Shown here piece by piece: positions 35,161 through 43,031 of a stretch of 53,038 nt of DNA. The position numbers and the translations under genes are program-made. Each line of letters starts with the position of its first letter. Within the stretch, counting starts at the first letter, position 1. Source of the stretch: Bacteroidales bacterium (lineage in GTDB: Bacteria > Bacteroidota > Bacteroidia > Bacteroidales > VadinHA17); assembly GCA_025454815.1 (NCBI GenBank), contig JALONR010000017.1:1-53038 (forward strand), read 5' to 3'. The notes under the pieces were generated by a model. That model had not been told where the DNA came from and searched no databases. It saw nothing but the letters and a program-made list of their open reading frames with translations.

Positions 35161-35643
35161 ATGAGAGAAGGGGCGGAAAGATTTAAGAGGTTTTGCAACT
35201 TGTCATGGAGAGAGAGACAGCTATTTTGGGAATCTTTGGTTCTTCAGATATGGATTGGAATGTTGCTTACGGTCATTCCTTTCAGGTGGATTCCACGTTT
35301 GTTTGCCAATCCTCAGTCAGCAGTCCGTCCTGGTCCTGCTACATCAGGAGTGAGGATTCCCGAAAAAGCCCCGCTTTTTCGGGACAGTCAACAGTCAGAA
35401 GTCATAACATTGATCAGCACTGCAACCGCGAAGACAGCAAGGGTATGCCCCTGGAAGAACAAGTGCCTGGTCAGCTCGCTTGCTGCACGATGTATGCTCA
35501 GGAGGAGAAAGATACATTCAGGGCTTTCTTTAGGAGTGGCAAAAGCGGGCGGAGGGAAAGTGATAGCCCATGCCTGGCTGATAGCAGGTGATGCAGAAAT
35601 AGTTCCGAAAGGAGGTGACTTTCATCAATTGTATCTGTTCTGA
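35161..35643 (+). CDS. lasso peptide B2 protein (transglutaminase-like leader peptidase)
   Basis: Cysteine protease that removes the lasso leader, 160 residues. The N-terminal part (LSWRERQLFWESLVLQIWIGM, then PFRWIPRLF) is the usual B2 helical region. The catalytic half has Cys102 in CPWKNKCLVSSLAARCMLRRR, His137 in VIAHAWL and Asp144 in AGDAEIV, the expected triad. The segment between them (about residues 52-80) is not family-like; it translates a CAGT-type repeat with a perfect 12-bp palindrome (35314-35398) read in frame. The frame stays open and the triad is intact, so the protein is probably active. It is three bases after the kinase gene and 103 bp before the precursor. Confidence 0.9.
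   Translation: MREGAERFKRFCNLSWRERQLFWESLVLQIWIGMLLTVIPFRWIPRLFANPQSAVRPGPATSGVRIPEKAPLFRDSQQSEVITLISTATAKTARVCPWKNKCLVSSLAARCMLRRRKIHSGLSLGVAKAGGGKVIAHAWLIAGDAEIVPKGGDFHQLYLF
35314..35398. repeat. palindromic element inside the lasso B2 gene
   Basis: CAGTCAGCAGT (35314-35324) and CAGTCAACAGT (35385-35395) flank 60 bp containing a perfect inverted repeat TCCCGAAAAAGC, loop CCC, GCTTTTTCGGGA (35358-35384). The same two 11-mers, separated by only AT, occur at 31170-31193. The element is in frame with B2 and encodes its atypical linker. Confidence 0.75.
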
Positions 35644-35650
35644 AAAACAA

Positions 35651-35682
35651 TTTACCGCCCGTAACGTTTTCTACTAAATTTG
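35651..35682 (+). promoter_or_regulatory. candidate promoter of the lasso precursor gene
   Basis: TAAATTTG at 35675-35682 is an exact TAnnTTTG -7 box; TTTA at 35651-35654, 20 bp upstream, is one mismatch from the -33 TTTG. A weaker alternative is TTTG at 35700-35703 with TTACTTTG at 35722-35729 (18-bp spacing). Either would give the precursor its own transcript, 10-60 nt upstream of its ATG at 35747. Confidence 0.5.
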
Positions 35683-35746
35683 AAAAATCAGCAAAATTGT
35701 TTGGATTTAGTTTAAAATGTTTTACTTTGCATTCGAATAGGCAGAA

Positions 35747-35887
35747 ATGAAAACGTCAGATTCTAAAAAGAAAGTCTGGACCAAACCGGATGTTAAGGTT
35801 CTTGATATCAAAAAGAACACCTTAAGTGGAACAACCTCTGGTCCTGAAGGAGCGGGTCATTTTGGCCCTCCGGGACCCCCCAGTTAA
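35747..35887 (+). CDS. lasso peptide precursor (46 aa)
   Basis: Translated by hand. The leader is MKTSDSKKKVWTKPDVKVLDI then KKNTL, with W-x-K-P and a Thr at position 25, which is -2 to the core as in nearly all lasso precursors. The predicted core is SGTTSGPEGAGHFGPPGPPS (residues 27-46). Ser1 and Glu8 of the core would form an eight-residue macrolactam ring; His12/Phe13 are candidate plugs, and the tail is Gly/Pro-rich. The core ends in Ser, the residue phosphorylated by the kinase in paeninodin-type clusters. It lies between B2 and the cyclase, has its own candidate promoter, and contains no better core register with Asp/Glu at positions 7-9. Ser1 is less usual than Gly1 but is known. Confidence 0.88.
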   Translation: MKTSDSKKKVWTKPDVKVLDIKKNTLSGTTSGPEGAGHFGPPGPPS

Positions 35888-35929
35888 TTTTTGTCAGATG
35901 ATAATAGCCCCCTTTCTGGTTATGTTTTG

Positions 35930-35967
35930 CAGCTGATTTTTAGGTTAGCTGTTATTAGCTTTTTTTT
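35930..35967 (+). terminator. weak terminator-like structure after the lasso precursor
   Basis: CAGCT (35930-35934) can pair with AGCTG (35947-35951), or AGCT with AGCT at 35947-35960, followed by eight T residues (35960-35967). Stems are short, so only partial termination is expected. This would favour more precursor than cyclase transcript. Confidence 0.35.
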
Positions 35968-36020
35968 ATAGGGTGCGGGAAATTAATGGCCCCCCCTGCC
36001 TGAAAACTCAACAATATTTC

Positions 36021-37853
36021 ATGATCTCCGGATCATATTCTTTTAATGCTGCCAACATTCCGGTACCGAAAGGCATCACCGACTCCTCCGGTTGCACCGA
36101 TTTATCAGTCAAGCAGGTAACAGCAGAAGGTTTTTCGGGATTATATTGGCTGAACAGTCGCCTGCCCTGGACTTACAAAGATTTCCTGTGGTCAGATAAG
36201 GAACACGATGTACTGGTCCTTATGTGGGGAAGCGTTTACAACAGGTCGGAATTTTTAACTTCCACCCAGCCTGGAGAAGAGGTTAATGACCCGCAGCTTG
36301 TTGCGCGCCTGTTTGCCAATGAGGGGCCGGACTTTGTAAAGAGACTGAATGGCGATTTTTCCATCTTCTTACTGCGGCCGATGGAAAAGCGGGCTTACCT
36401 GTACCGTGACCAGATGGGTATCCGGCCCATGGCATATGCAATCGAATCAGAGATATTGCACTTTTCAACTGACATGGTTGGCTTGTGCATGTCTTTGTCT
36501 GCCGACTGCAATATTGACAGAGAATACCTTCTGGGCTATTTCAAATTCATCAACTACACAAAGACACCTGAACGTAAGGTGGTTAAACTTCTTCCGGGTC
36601 ATTACCTGGAGTTTTTCCCGGGAGGGCATCGCATTAACAGATACTGGGAACCGGAAAAGATAAACCAGGATAAGGCCCTGTCGCATAATCAGATGCTATC
36701 TGACCTGAAAGCTCTTCTGCAGGATGCGATAAGCATAAGATGTGACAAACGGTTTAATGCCGGGGCTCATGTAAGCGGTGGCCTGGATTCCGGATATGTG
36801 GCAGCACTTGCAAGAAGGGAATTTGCTCATCAACCTGATTTTAAAGGATTCTCCTGGTCGCCTGACGAATTTGACATACCAGAAGGCGCAAGACATGATG
36901 AGAGGAAACTGGTTACGGGTACAAGTACGTATGCCGGCATACAGCCTGTCTTTTCCTCGATGAGCAGTAATGAATTTCCCGGGATAGTATCAGCATATGA
37001 CAAAAATTACGGATTCTTTTCTGAGGATTTCACCCTCAGGCAGGCTGTTGAGTTCAAGATAAACCTGATACTCAGTGGCTGGGGAGGAGATGAGTTTGTA
37101 AGCACGGGTGGATGCGCTATAGAAGCAGATCTGCTGCGAAGTCTGAACCTGCGGACCTTCTTCAGACGTAATCCACTCTTCCCAATAAGGAGGTTTGTCA
37201 GGGTAATGCTTGCTTGTATCATAAACCCTGCACTGGGATTTTTAGGAAGGGATACCAGAAGATCACTCAGAAATGATACTTGTTATATAAAAAGAAACTT
37301 CAAAAAAAGTAACAAAAAAGCGTTGGACAGCTTCTATCTTAATACTTCAAGACGTCAGCTTCATCTTGGCATGCTTCGTTTTTACCACCTTCCAAACAGG
37401 TGTGAGGCCTGGGCTGTCAGTGGTTACCGCAAAGGAGTTGAATACCGTTATCCTCTTATGGACATAAGAATAATTGAATACATGCTTAAGGTCCCCTCGA
37501 AGTTGCTATGTGTTACAGATCATTATCGCCCTGTCCTCCGACTTATCAGTGAAGGAATTTTGCCTGAAGAGGTTCGCTGGAACAGGTCGAAAAACGATCC
37601 GGTTTACTGGAAGTACATGAATGGTTTATATGAGGAAGCCTCCAAAATATTTATGAAAGAAGTTGGAGTGTGGAGGGCAAACCCATACCTGGATTTCGTA
37701 GATTTTGATTCGTTGGAGAAAGATATTTCGACTCTCAATACGAATTTTGCTGAAACGGAACGCAGAATTCTAGTCAGGTCGCTGGTTTATCTGAAAGCTA
37801 TAAATGAGTTCACCGTAAGTTACATGAAGGTTATCCGTGACAGAGGGGCTTAA
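36021..37853 (+). CDS. lasso cyclase (asparagine synthetase-like, C protein)
   Basis: ATP-dependent macrolactam synthetase that activates the ring-forming Glu of the precursor, 610 residues from ATG 36021. A longer frame from GTG 35973 adds 16 unlikely residues that start inside the T-run region. The N-terminal glutaminase-like domain lacks the nucleophile Cys (MISGSYSFN), as expected for lasso cyclases. The synthetase domain has the ATP pyrophosphatase loop VSGGLDSGYVAAL (about 251-263) and LILSGWGGDEFVSTGG, then YRYPLMDIRIIEYML, all family hallmarks. It is 133 bp after the precursor and 32 bp before B1. Confidence 0.93.
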   Translation: MISGSYSFNAANIPVPKGITDSSGCTDLSVKQVTAEGFSGLYWLNSRLPWTYKDFLWSDKEHDVLVLMWGSVYNRSEFLTSTQPGEEVNDPQLVARLFANEGPDFVKRLNGDFSIFLLRPMEKRAYLYRDQMGIRPMAYAIESEILHFSTDMVGLCMSLSADCNIDREYLLGYFKFINYTKTPERKVVKLLPGHYLEFFPGGHRINRYWEPEKINQDKALSHNQMLSDLKALLQDAISIRCDKRFNAGAHVSGGLDSGYVAALARREFAHQPDFKGFSWSPDEFDIPEGARHDERKLVTGTSTYAGIQPVFSSMSSNEFPGIVSAYDKNYGFFSEDFTLRQAVEFKINLILSGWGGDEFVSTGGCAIEADLLRSLNLRTFFRRNPLFPIRRFVRVMLACIINPALGFLGRDTRRSLRNDTCYIKRNFKKSNKKALDSFYLNTSRRQLHLGMLRFYHLPNRCEAWAVSGYRKGVEYRYPLMDIRIIEYMLKVPSKLLCVTDHYRPVLRLISEGILPEEVRWNRSKNDPVYWKYMNGLYEEASKIFMKEVGVWRANPYLDFVDFDSLEKDISTLNTNFAETERRILVRSLVYLKAINEFTVSYMKVIRDRGA

Positions 37854-37885
37854 AAAAACGACAATAGATAAAAATGTAAAAAGAC

Positions 37886-38155
37886 ATGCTCAGGTATATA
37901 CGTAACAGCAAGACAATCTCAGGCAGGCTGGGTGATGAGTTGGTAATGATGGACATTGATCAGGGCAAGTACTTTTCGCTTAATCCTGTGGCAACCCGCA
38001 TATGGGATCTTCTGGAGAAGCCACTGACAATAGATGAGTTATGTTTGATATTGATGAGTGAGTACAATGTGGAACCGGAGCGTTGCAGGCTTGATGTGAA
38101 TGAGTATCTGTCCGTAATGGTGAGGATGGGCCTGGTTCAGAATAGTGAGGGTTGA
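37886..38155 (+). CDS. lasso B1 protein (PqqD-like RiPP recognition element)
   Basis: Small PqqD-family protein, 89 residues, that binds the lasso leader and delivers it to the B2 protease. Typical features are DELVMMDIDQGKYFSLNPVATRIWDLLEKPLTIDEL, given here as landmarks across residues 17-52, and the C-terminal winged-helix part with VNEYLSVMVRMGLVQ. The length is usual for stand-alone B1. It follows the cyclase by 32 bp. In E. coli the B1 and B2 functions are fused in McjB; here they are separate genes that flank the precursor and cyclase. Confidence 0.92.
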   Translation: MLRYIRNSKTISGRLGDELVMMDIDQGKYFSLNPVATRIWDLLEKPLTIDELCLILMSEYNVEPERCRLDVNEYLSVMVRMGLVQNSEG

Positions 38156-38319
38156 GGGTCTCATTCGACAGTGATATTGATGGCAAACCTTGAGCATGGT
38201 GCACAAAGCCAGCGATTTATTTTTTCACTAAAGATTCTTATTAAGCTAAAAATTCTTATTTTAGGACTTTAATATTTGGTTACATATTAAACTACTCTCC
38301 ACAAGGTTTTTCTCAGGAG

Positions 38320-41300
38320 ATGCGTGGAGGGTTTGTAATAGAAATGGTTATGGAGACAAGAAACAACTCATTCGGAATGGCATTAAAGGTCTTGGCTGTT
38401 ATTATGACCGGGCTATTGTCAGTACAATTCCTTTCTGCCCAGGCGGACTGGTACAATGAGAACTGGTCTTACCGCCGGGAGGTAGCTGTACCCAATGTTG
38501 GCGGAGCTGATCTGACAGAATTCCAGGTGAAGATTACCCTTGACAATAGCTTTGATTTCTCAAAAGCACTTGCTGACGGAAGCGATATCCGTGTTGCAGC
38601 TGGTGACGGAACAACATTGATACCTTTCTGGATAGAAGAGTGGATACCCGCCAGCACTGCTGCCACCATTTGGGTAAGGGTACCGTCCATTCCGGTTTCG
38701 GATACTGTAGTTTACATATATTACGGTAATCCCACCCCGGCGGCCCCTGGTGAACCGGTTGAGACGCCACCCGTCGGGCCGTTTACAAGGGCAGCCGGGA
38801 ACCCGATTGTGCCTGCCGGAGCTACAGGCTCCAGCCTGCTTGCAGAGAATATTGTCTATGACCCAATATCGGGCCATTACTGGATGTGTCTGGCAAATTA
38901 CAGTCAAAGCTGCATTTCATTATGCTGGTCTGACACTCCAACGGATCCGGGTTCATGGACCTGGGGTGGCAATGTGATCACCACATTCAGTATCTTCTAT
39001 TCAGGGGCACCGCATTTATTGCATCACAACGGCACCTGGTACCTCTTTTATGCTGACAGGCCAAATATCAGGGTTGCAACATCATCAGCAGTTGGCGGGC
39101 CTTATACAATTAACCCGACGCCGGCTCTGGTGCCTTCCGGCCCTGCTCCGGCCTGGGATAATTTCCGGGTTGACGAACCATACGTTTTTCAGCGCAATGA
39201 TGGCAAATGGATCATGATTTATATGGGTGATGCCGGAGATGTAACTGAACAGGTGGGCTATGCGATAGCTGATAATGTCGGGGGACCATATACAGCTTAT
39301 GAGGGCAACCCGGTAATACGTTTCGGGCCTTCGGGATCATATGATGCCGGAACTGTTGCCGACCCATGGGTTTATGAATATCATGGAACTTATTATGTTG
39401 GCTACACTGTAAGCTCAACAAAGAGCTCACCATGGCAGACAGCCCTGGCTACCACGACTGACTGGGTCAACTTCACCAAGATTGGTGTGATACTTCCTGC
39501 ATCCGGTACTGCCTTTGATGCGGCTAACAGTTTCCGCGGCGCAGTGACAAGAATAGGTGACACGTATGTTTTCTCTTATACAGGCGGTGGTTATGGAATG
39601 GGCATCGCGACACAACCTGTGTATTCCGCGCCTGCCCCAGGTGGAGTTGTAAATACTCCGGATGCAGTATTTGATTTTTATGACGGTTTTGACGGAACAT
39701 CACTTGATATGACGAAATGGAGCCTTACCAACGGATCACTTTCAAATGTTAGTGTTAATGGAGGGTTTGCTACTATCTCGGTATCTTCCAGCTATACAAG
39801 AATATCAGGTACCAGTAGTTTTGGAATGAATACTATCGGTGAGACCAGGGCAGCTCATCTTGCTCCAAGGACACTAAATGTAATTGGGGAGGTTGGTTTC
39901 GCTTCATCTGATTGGTCAACAGTCCGGATCGTGGATAACTTTACTCTGGGAACAACTTACTGGCAGAGACAGGCTAAGATTGCCCCGAACAGTGATGTGG
40001 CTCATCCATTTGCCAATATGGTACAAACTGCAGATGCAAACTGGCATGTATTCAGTGTATTTCGCCAAAGTCCAAATATCGCCGGTTTTCAGATAGATGA
40101 TAATTCCGTAGAAACGACTACTTCAAATGTTCCAACCTCAGATCTGCCACCATTCCTGATGGCCTATACAGAAAGCGTGGTGAGCAGACTGGATGTTGAC
40201 TGGACGCGTGTACGGAAATGGGCAGGTGCTGATCCTGTTACCGTAGTCGGTAGCGAGGAGGTTGGAAGCGGGTTGGCCGAAGCCAATTACTGGACCGGGG
40301 ACCATCCTGTAGACGGGACCGCCTGGTGGTCAGAGCCTCTTAACTGGTCTGAAAACAGTGTGCCTGATATCAACACTGATGTCATTATACCAGACAGGAC
40401 AAATGATCCCGTACTAGGTGATGATGCATTCTGCCGGAATCTGACTATTAATTCCGGAGCAACACTGACACTTAACGGCTTCCATGTTCTGACCGTCAGC
40501 GGAGACTGGACAGCCGATGGATCTTTGTCTACCGCCGGATCCGGGAAAGTCATTTTTAACGGATCAGAGCAAACGATAAGCGGTACTTCTGGCCAATTGT
40601 TTTATCATTTGACTATCAGCAGCCCGGGGTCCGTTACGCTGGGGGTAAATGTGCAATTACAAGGAGATCTGACCGTTACTTCAGGTGTTTTTGATATAGG
40701 TGCTTACTCTGTCAACAGAACCTCTCCCGGTGGCTTTCTCATTCTGCAAAATGGCTCATCCCTCAGAATCGGAGGCACCGGAGCACTTCCTGCAGGCTAC
40801 GCGAATTATTCTTTCACCCCTGGAAGCAGGGTTGAGTATTCCGGAGCCAATCAGTCAATAACCGACACATTTTATCCCAATCTTATTCTTTCCGGTTCTG
40901 GTATCAAGACTTTTCCGGCAGGAGGTTTGGACGGCAATGGAAACCTGATTATTACCGGAACTGCCAGGGCGCTTTTGCCTAATGGTTCAGAGTCTGATAT
41001 GGGATCTTTGGTTTTGGGCACATCGGCGGCATTGAGCGGCTCCTACGGGAGCACATCTTCTGCCGCTGCCAATACAGATGATAACCATTTTGCCGTAGGT
41101 TACACCGGCATAATCAATCATACTGTCCTATCTGCAGGAAACTGGCTGGGCGGGACAAGCGCTGACTGGAACAATTCCGCCAACTGGGTTGGCGGGATCC
41201 CCGGTGCTTCCACAGATGTTGTTATACCAGCTTATGCTGAACACCAGCCGGTTGTAAATCCTGATTCACCTAATGCAACCTGCAGAAATCTTACAATTAA

Positions 41301-42771
41301 TCCAGGCGCATCACTCACAATAAAACCCGGCCAGGCAATGACTGTCAGCGGAGACCTGTCCAACTCCGGAACACTTACAATTGAATCTGCCAGTGTTCTT
41401 TCAAGCGGGTCTTTGATCGTTTTATCAGGCAGCAGTACCGGCAATGTTATCTATGATCGCCAGGTGAACACAAGCAATAACCTTTATCACTTCTTTTCTT
41501 CACCTGTTGATGCTCCGACATTCCCGACCACTGCAACGGTTTATTCATATGACGAACCGGCGGGTGCATGGATTACAACCACAACCAATGCTAAAGGCAG
41601 AGGCTATTCACTTCAAAAGGGGATAACATCACTGAGATTTGAAGGTACGATTGTGACTGCTGATGTAACTGTTGAAGCATCATCACCTTACGCTGACGCG
41701 ATTATCGGGGGAGTGGCCGGTGAATATGACAACCGCACACCAGCCCCCGGACGTGATTTTGAGGACAACTGGGGAGGAGGAGGATGGAACCTGCTTGGTA
41801 ATCCTTATACCTCGGCTCTGGATGTGGGATCATTCATAACAGTCAACAGTACGCAGTTTGATCCCAACTACAAGGCTCTGTACCTGTATGACGGGAGCGA
41901 TTACCGTTATGTATCAAATCCGGTAGGTTCGTGGTTAAGCGGGACAGCCATGAATGAAAACTTCATCCAGGCAGGTCAGGGCTTCTTTGTTCTGGCGATG
42001 AATGACGCATCAGAGTTTACTTTCAACAGAACCATGCAGGGACATGACACTGATGTTCTGCTTCTGAAGTCGGCCAGTGCCGGTGAGTCATGGCCCGGGC
42101 TCCAGCTTAATTTAAGATCCGGAGATAAAGTCAGCTCCACCCTGGTGGTTTACAATGACAACATGAGCACAGGACTTGATCCCGGGTATGATATCGGTCT
42201 GATGAGCTCAGGTTCTGGAGTAGACATATATACAACCCTGGCACTGGCAGACAACGGCGTCAATTTCACCCGTCAGGCACTGCCCGTAACCGGAGCTGAC
42301 AATTTAAAGGTTGCGGTAGGGATTGACTCTGAAAAGGGAGGCGAGGTTACTTTTTCAGCCGTTACGGTTCCAATAGGAACAAACAGGTTCTGGCTTGAGG
42401 ACAGGGTCACCGGCACTTTCACTGACCTGACAACCAAAAGCTATACAGTTAACCTTCCGGCAAATACCTATGGGACGGGGAGATTCTTAATAATATCATC
42501 TGCCAATACGCCTACTTCGGCCAAACCCGGGGAATTTGCCGATCCCGGTGTGCGGATCTGGATGTCTGACGGTAAACTGATCATAAAGGGCGAATTTGGA
42601 GAAAGGTCCCTGTATGAACTGTATGACCTCAACGGCAAAACAATCATGGATGGCAGACTTGAAGGCAATGAGCTGAATATCATTAACCTGCCCGGCAACC
42701 TCCATGGTGTTTACGTGGTCAGGGTTATTGACGGACTTAAGGTCACCACCCGAAAAATAGCAGTTCTTTGA
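38320..42771 (+). CDS. giant T9SS-exported DUF2341 / beta-propeller protein, copy 1
   Basis: Cell-surface or secreted protein of about 1480 residues. The start is uncertain among 38320, 38344 and 38350; the signal peptide is MALKVLAVIMTGLLSVQFLSA. Domains in order: DUF2341 first half (about 45-140, WSYRREVAVPNVGG, IPFWIEEWIP, YYGNP); a five-bladed GH43-like propeller (about 152-434, ENIVYDP, VDEPYVFQRNDGKW, VADPWVYEYHG); DUF2341 second half/ConA-like (about 448-645, FDFYDGFDGTSLD); beta-strand repeats (NWxxxxxP...CRNLTIN); and a type A T9SS sorting domain (about 1407-1483). The propeller therefore interrupts a single DUF2341 unit. It lies between lasso B1 and the exporter gene. Polysaccharide binding or cleavage is plausible but unproven. 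Confidence 0.85.
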   Translation: MRGGFVIEMVMETRNNSFGMALKVLAVIMTGLLSVQFLSAQADWYNENWSYRREVAVPNVGGADLTEFQVKITLDNSFDFSKALADGSDIRVAAGDGTTLIPFWIEEWIPASTAATIWVRVPSIPVSDTVVYIYYGNPTPAAPGEPVETPPVGPFTRAAGNPIVPAGATGSSLLAENIVYDPISGHYWMCLANYSQSCISLCWSDTPTDPGSWTWGGNVITTFSIFYSGAPHLLHHNGTWYLFYADRPNIRVATSSAVGGPYTINPTPALVPSGPAPAWDNFRVDEPYVFQRNDGKWIMIYMGDAGDVTEQVGYAIADNVGGPYTAYEGNPVIRFGPSGSYDAGTVADPWVYEYHGTYYVGYTVSSTKSSPWQTALATTTDWVNFTKIGVILPASGTAFDAANSFRGAVTRIGDTYVFSYTGGGYGMGIATQPVYSAPAPGGVVNTPDAVFDFYDGFDGTSLDMTKWSLTNGSLSNVSVNGGFATISVSSSYTRISGTSSFGMNTIGETRAAHLAPRTLNVIGEVGFASSDWSTVRIVDNFTLGTTYWQRQAKIAPNSDVAHPFANMVQTADANWHVFSVFRQSPNIAGFQIDDNSVETTTSNVPTSDLPPFLMAYTESVVSRLDVDWTRVRKWAGADPVTVVGSEEVGSGLAEANYWTGDHPVDGTAWWSEPLNWSENSVPDINTDVIIPDRTNDPVLGDDAFCRNLTINSGATLTLNGFHVLTVSGDWTADGSLSTAGSGKVIFNGSEQTISGTSGQLFYHLTISSPGSVTLGVNVQLQGDLTVTSGVFDIGAYSVNRTSPGGFLILQNGSSLRIGGTGALPAGYANYSFTPGSRVEYSGANQSITDTFYPNLILSGSGIKTFPAGGLDGNGNLIITGTARALLPNGSESDMGSLVLGTSAALSGSYGSTSSAAANTDDNHFAVGYTGIINHTVLSAGNWLGGTSADWNNSANWVGGIPGASTDVVIPAYAEHQPVVNPDSPNATCRNLTINPGASLTIKPGQAMTVSGDLSNSGTLTIESASVLSSGSLIVLSGSSTGNVIYDRQVNTSNNLYHFFSSPVDAPTFPTTATVYSYDEPAGAWITTTTNAKGRGYSLQKGITSLRFEGTIVTADVTVEASSPYADAIIGGVAGEYDNRTPAPGRDFEDNWGGGGWNLLGNPYTSALDVGSFITVNSTQFDPNYKALYLYDGSDYRYVSNPVGSWLSGTAMNENFIQAGQGFFVLAMNDASEFTFNRTMQGHDTDVLLLKSASAGESWPGLQLNLRSGDKVSSTLVVYNDNMSTGLDPGYDIGLMSSGSGVDIYTTLALADNGVNFTRQALPVTGADNLKVAVGIDSEKGGEVTFSAVTVPIGTNRFWLEDRVTGTFTDLTTKSYTVNLPANTYGTGRFLIISSANTPTSAKPGEFADPGVRIWMSDGKLIIKGEFGERSLYELYDLNGKTIMDGRLEGNELNIINLPGNLHGVYVVRVIDGLKVTTRKIAVL

Positions 42772-42791
42772 AAAACGGGTAAACGTCGATA

Positions 42792-42807
42792 CAGGCCTCC
42801 TGGCCTG
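42792..42807 (+). other. short hairpin after the first T9SS gene
   Basis: CAGGCC and GGCCTG pair around a TCCT loop, 20 bases after the stop codon. No T-run follows; it precedes the stronger terminator at 42840. Confidence 0.4.
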
Positions 42808-42839
42808 ATCCCGGGATAAGGAATCAATTTGGAAAGGAG

Positions 42840-42864
42840 AGGATAAGCCCGGGGAGCTTATCCT
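42840..42864 (+). terminator. rho-independent terminator
   Basis: A perfect 9-bp stem AGGATAAGC / GCTTATCCT with a 7-base loop CCGGGGA is followed by TTTCCTTTT. It lies 69 bp after the stop of the first T9SS gene and fits an intrinsic terminator, so the second T9SS gene probably has its own promoter. Confidence 0.75.
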
Positions 42865-42912
42865 TTTCCTTTTATTGTTCATCACATATTAGTGTTGATT
42901 GGTCATTTTTAG

Positions 42913-42944
42913 TTTGTTCGACATTCAGCCCTTACATATATTTA
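42913..42944 (+). promoter_or_regulatory. candidate promoter of the second T9SS gene
   Basis: TTTG at 42913-42916 and TATATTTA at 42937-42944 are 20 bp apart, the Bacteroidota layout with one mismatch in the -7 box. It lies between the terminator and the second T9SS gene. Confidence 0.45.
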
Positions 42945-43031
42945 TGATTTTGACTGGTATTCAGTTGATGATCCTCCAGGCAAATGCTGCAATGAGGATA
43001 GAGGGTCATTTTGAGATATAAATTAAAATCG

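Noticed and set aside
35193..35591. 132-codon + strand frame overlapping the lasso B2 gene
   Set aside because: The other frame carries the B2 catalytic triad and family motifs; this one shows none.
35161..35643. Lasso B2 as a pseudogene because of the repeat insertion
   Set aside because: The frame is open through the insert and Cys, His and Asp remain in proper order.
35747..35887. Alternative core starting at Ser31 (Thr29/Thr30 as leader end)
   Set aside because: It would leave no Asp/Glu at core positions 7-9, so no ring could form; Ser27/Glu34 fits.
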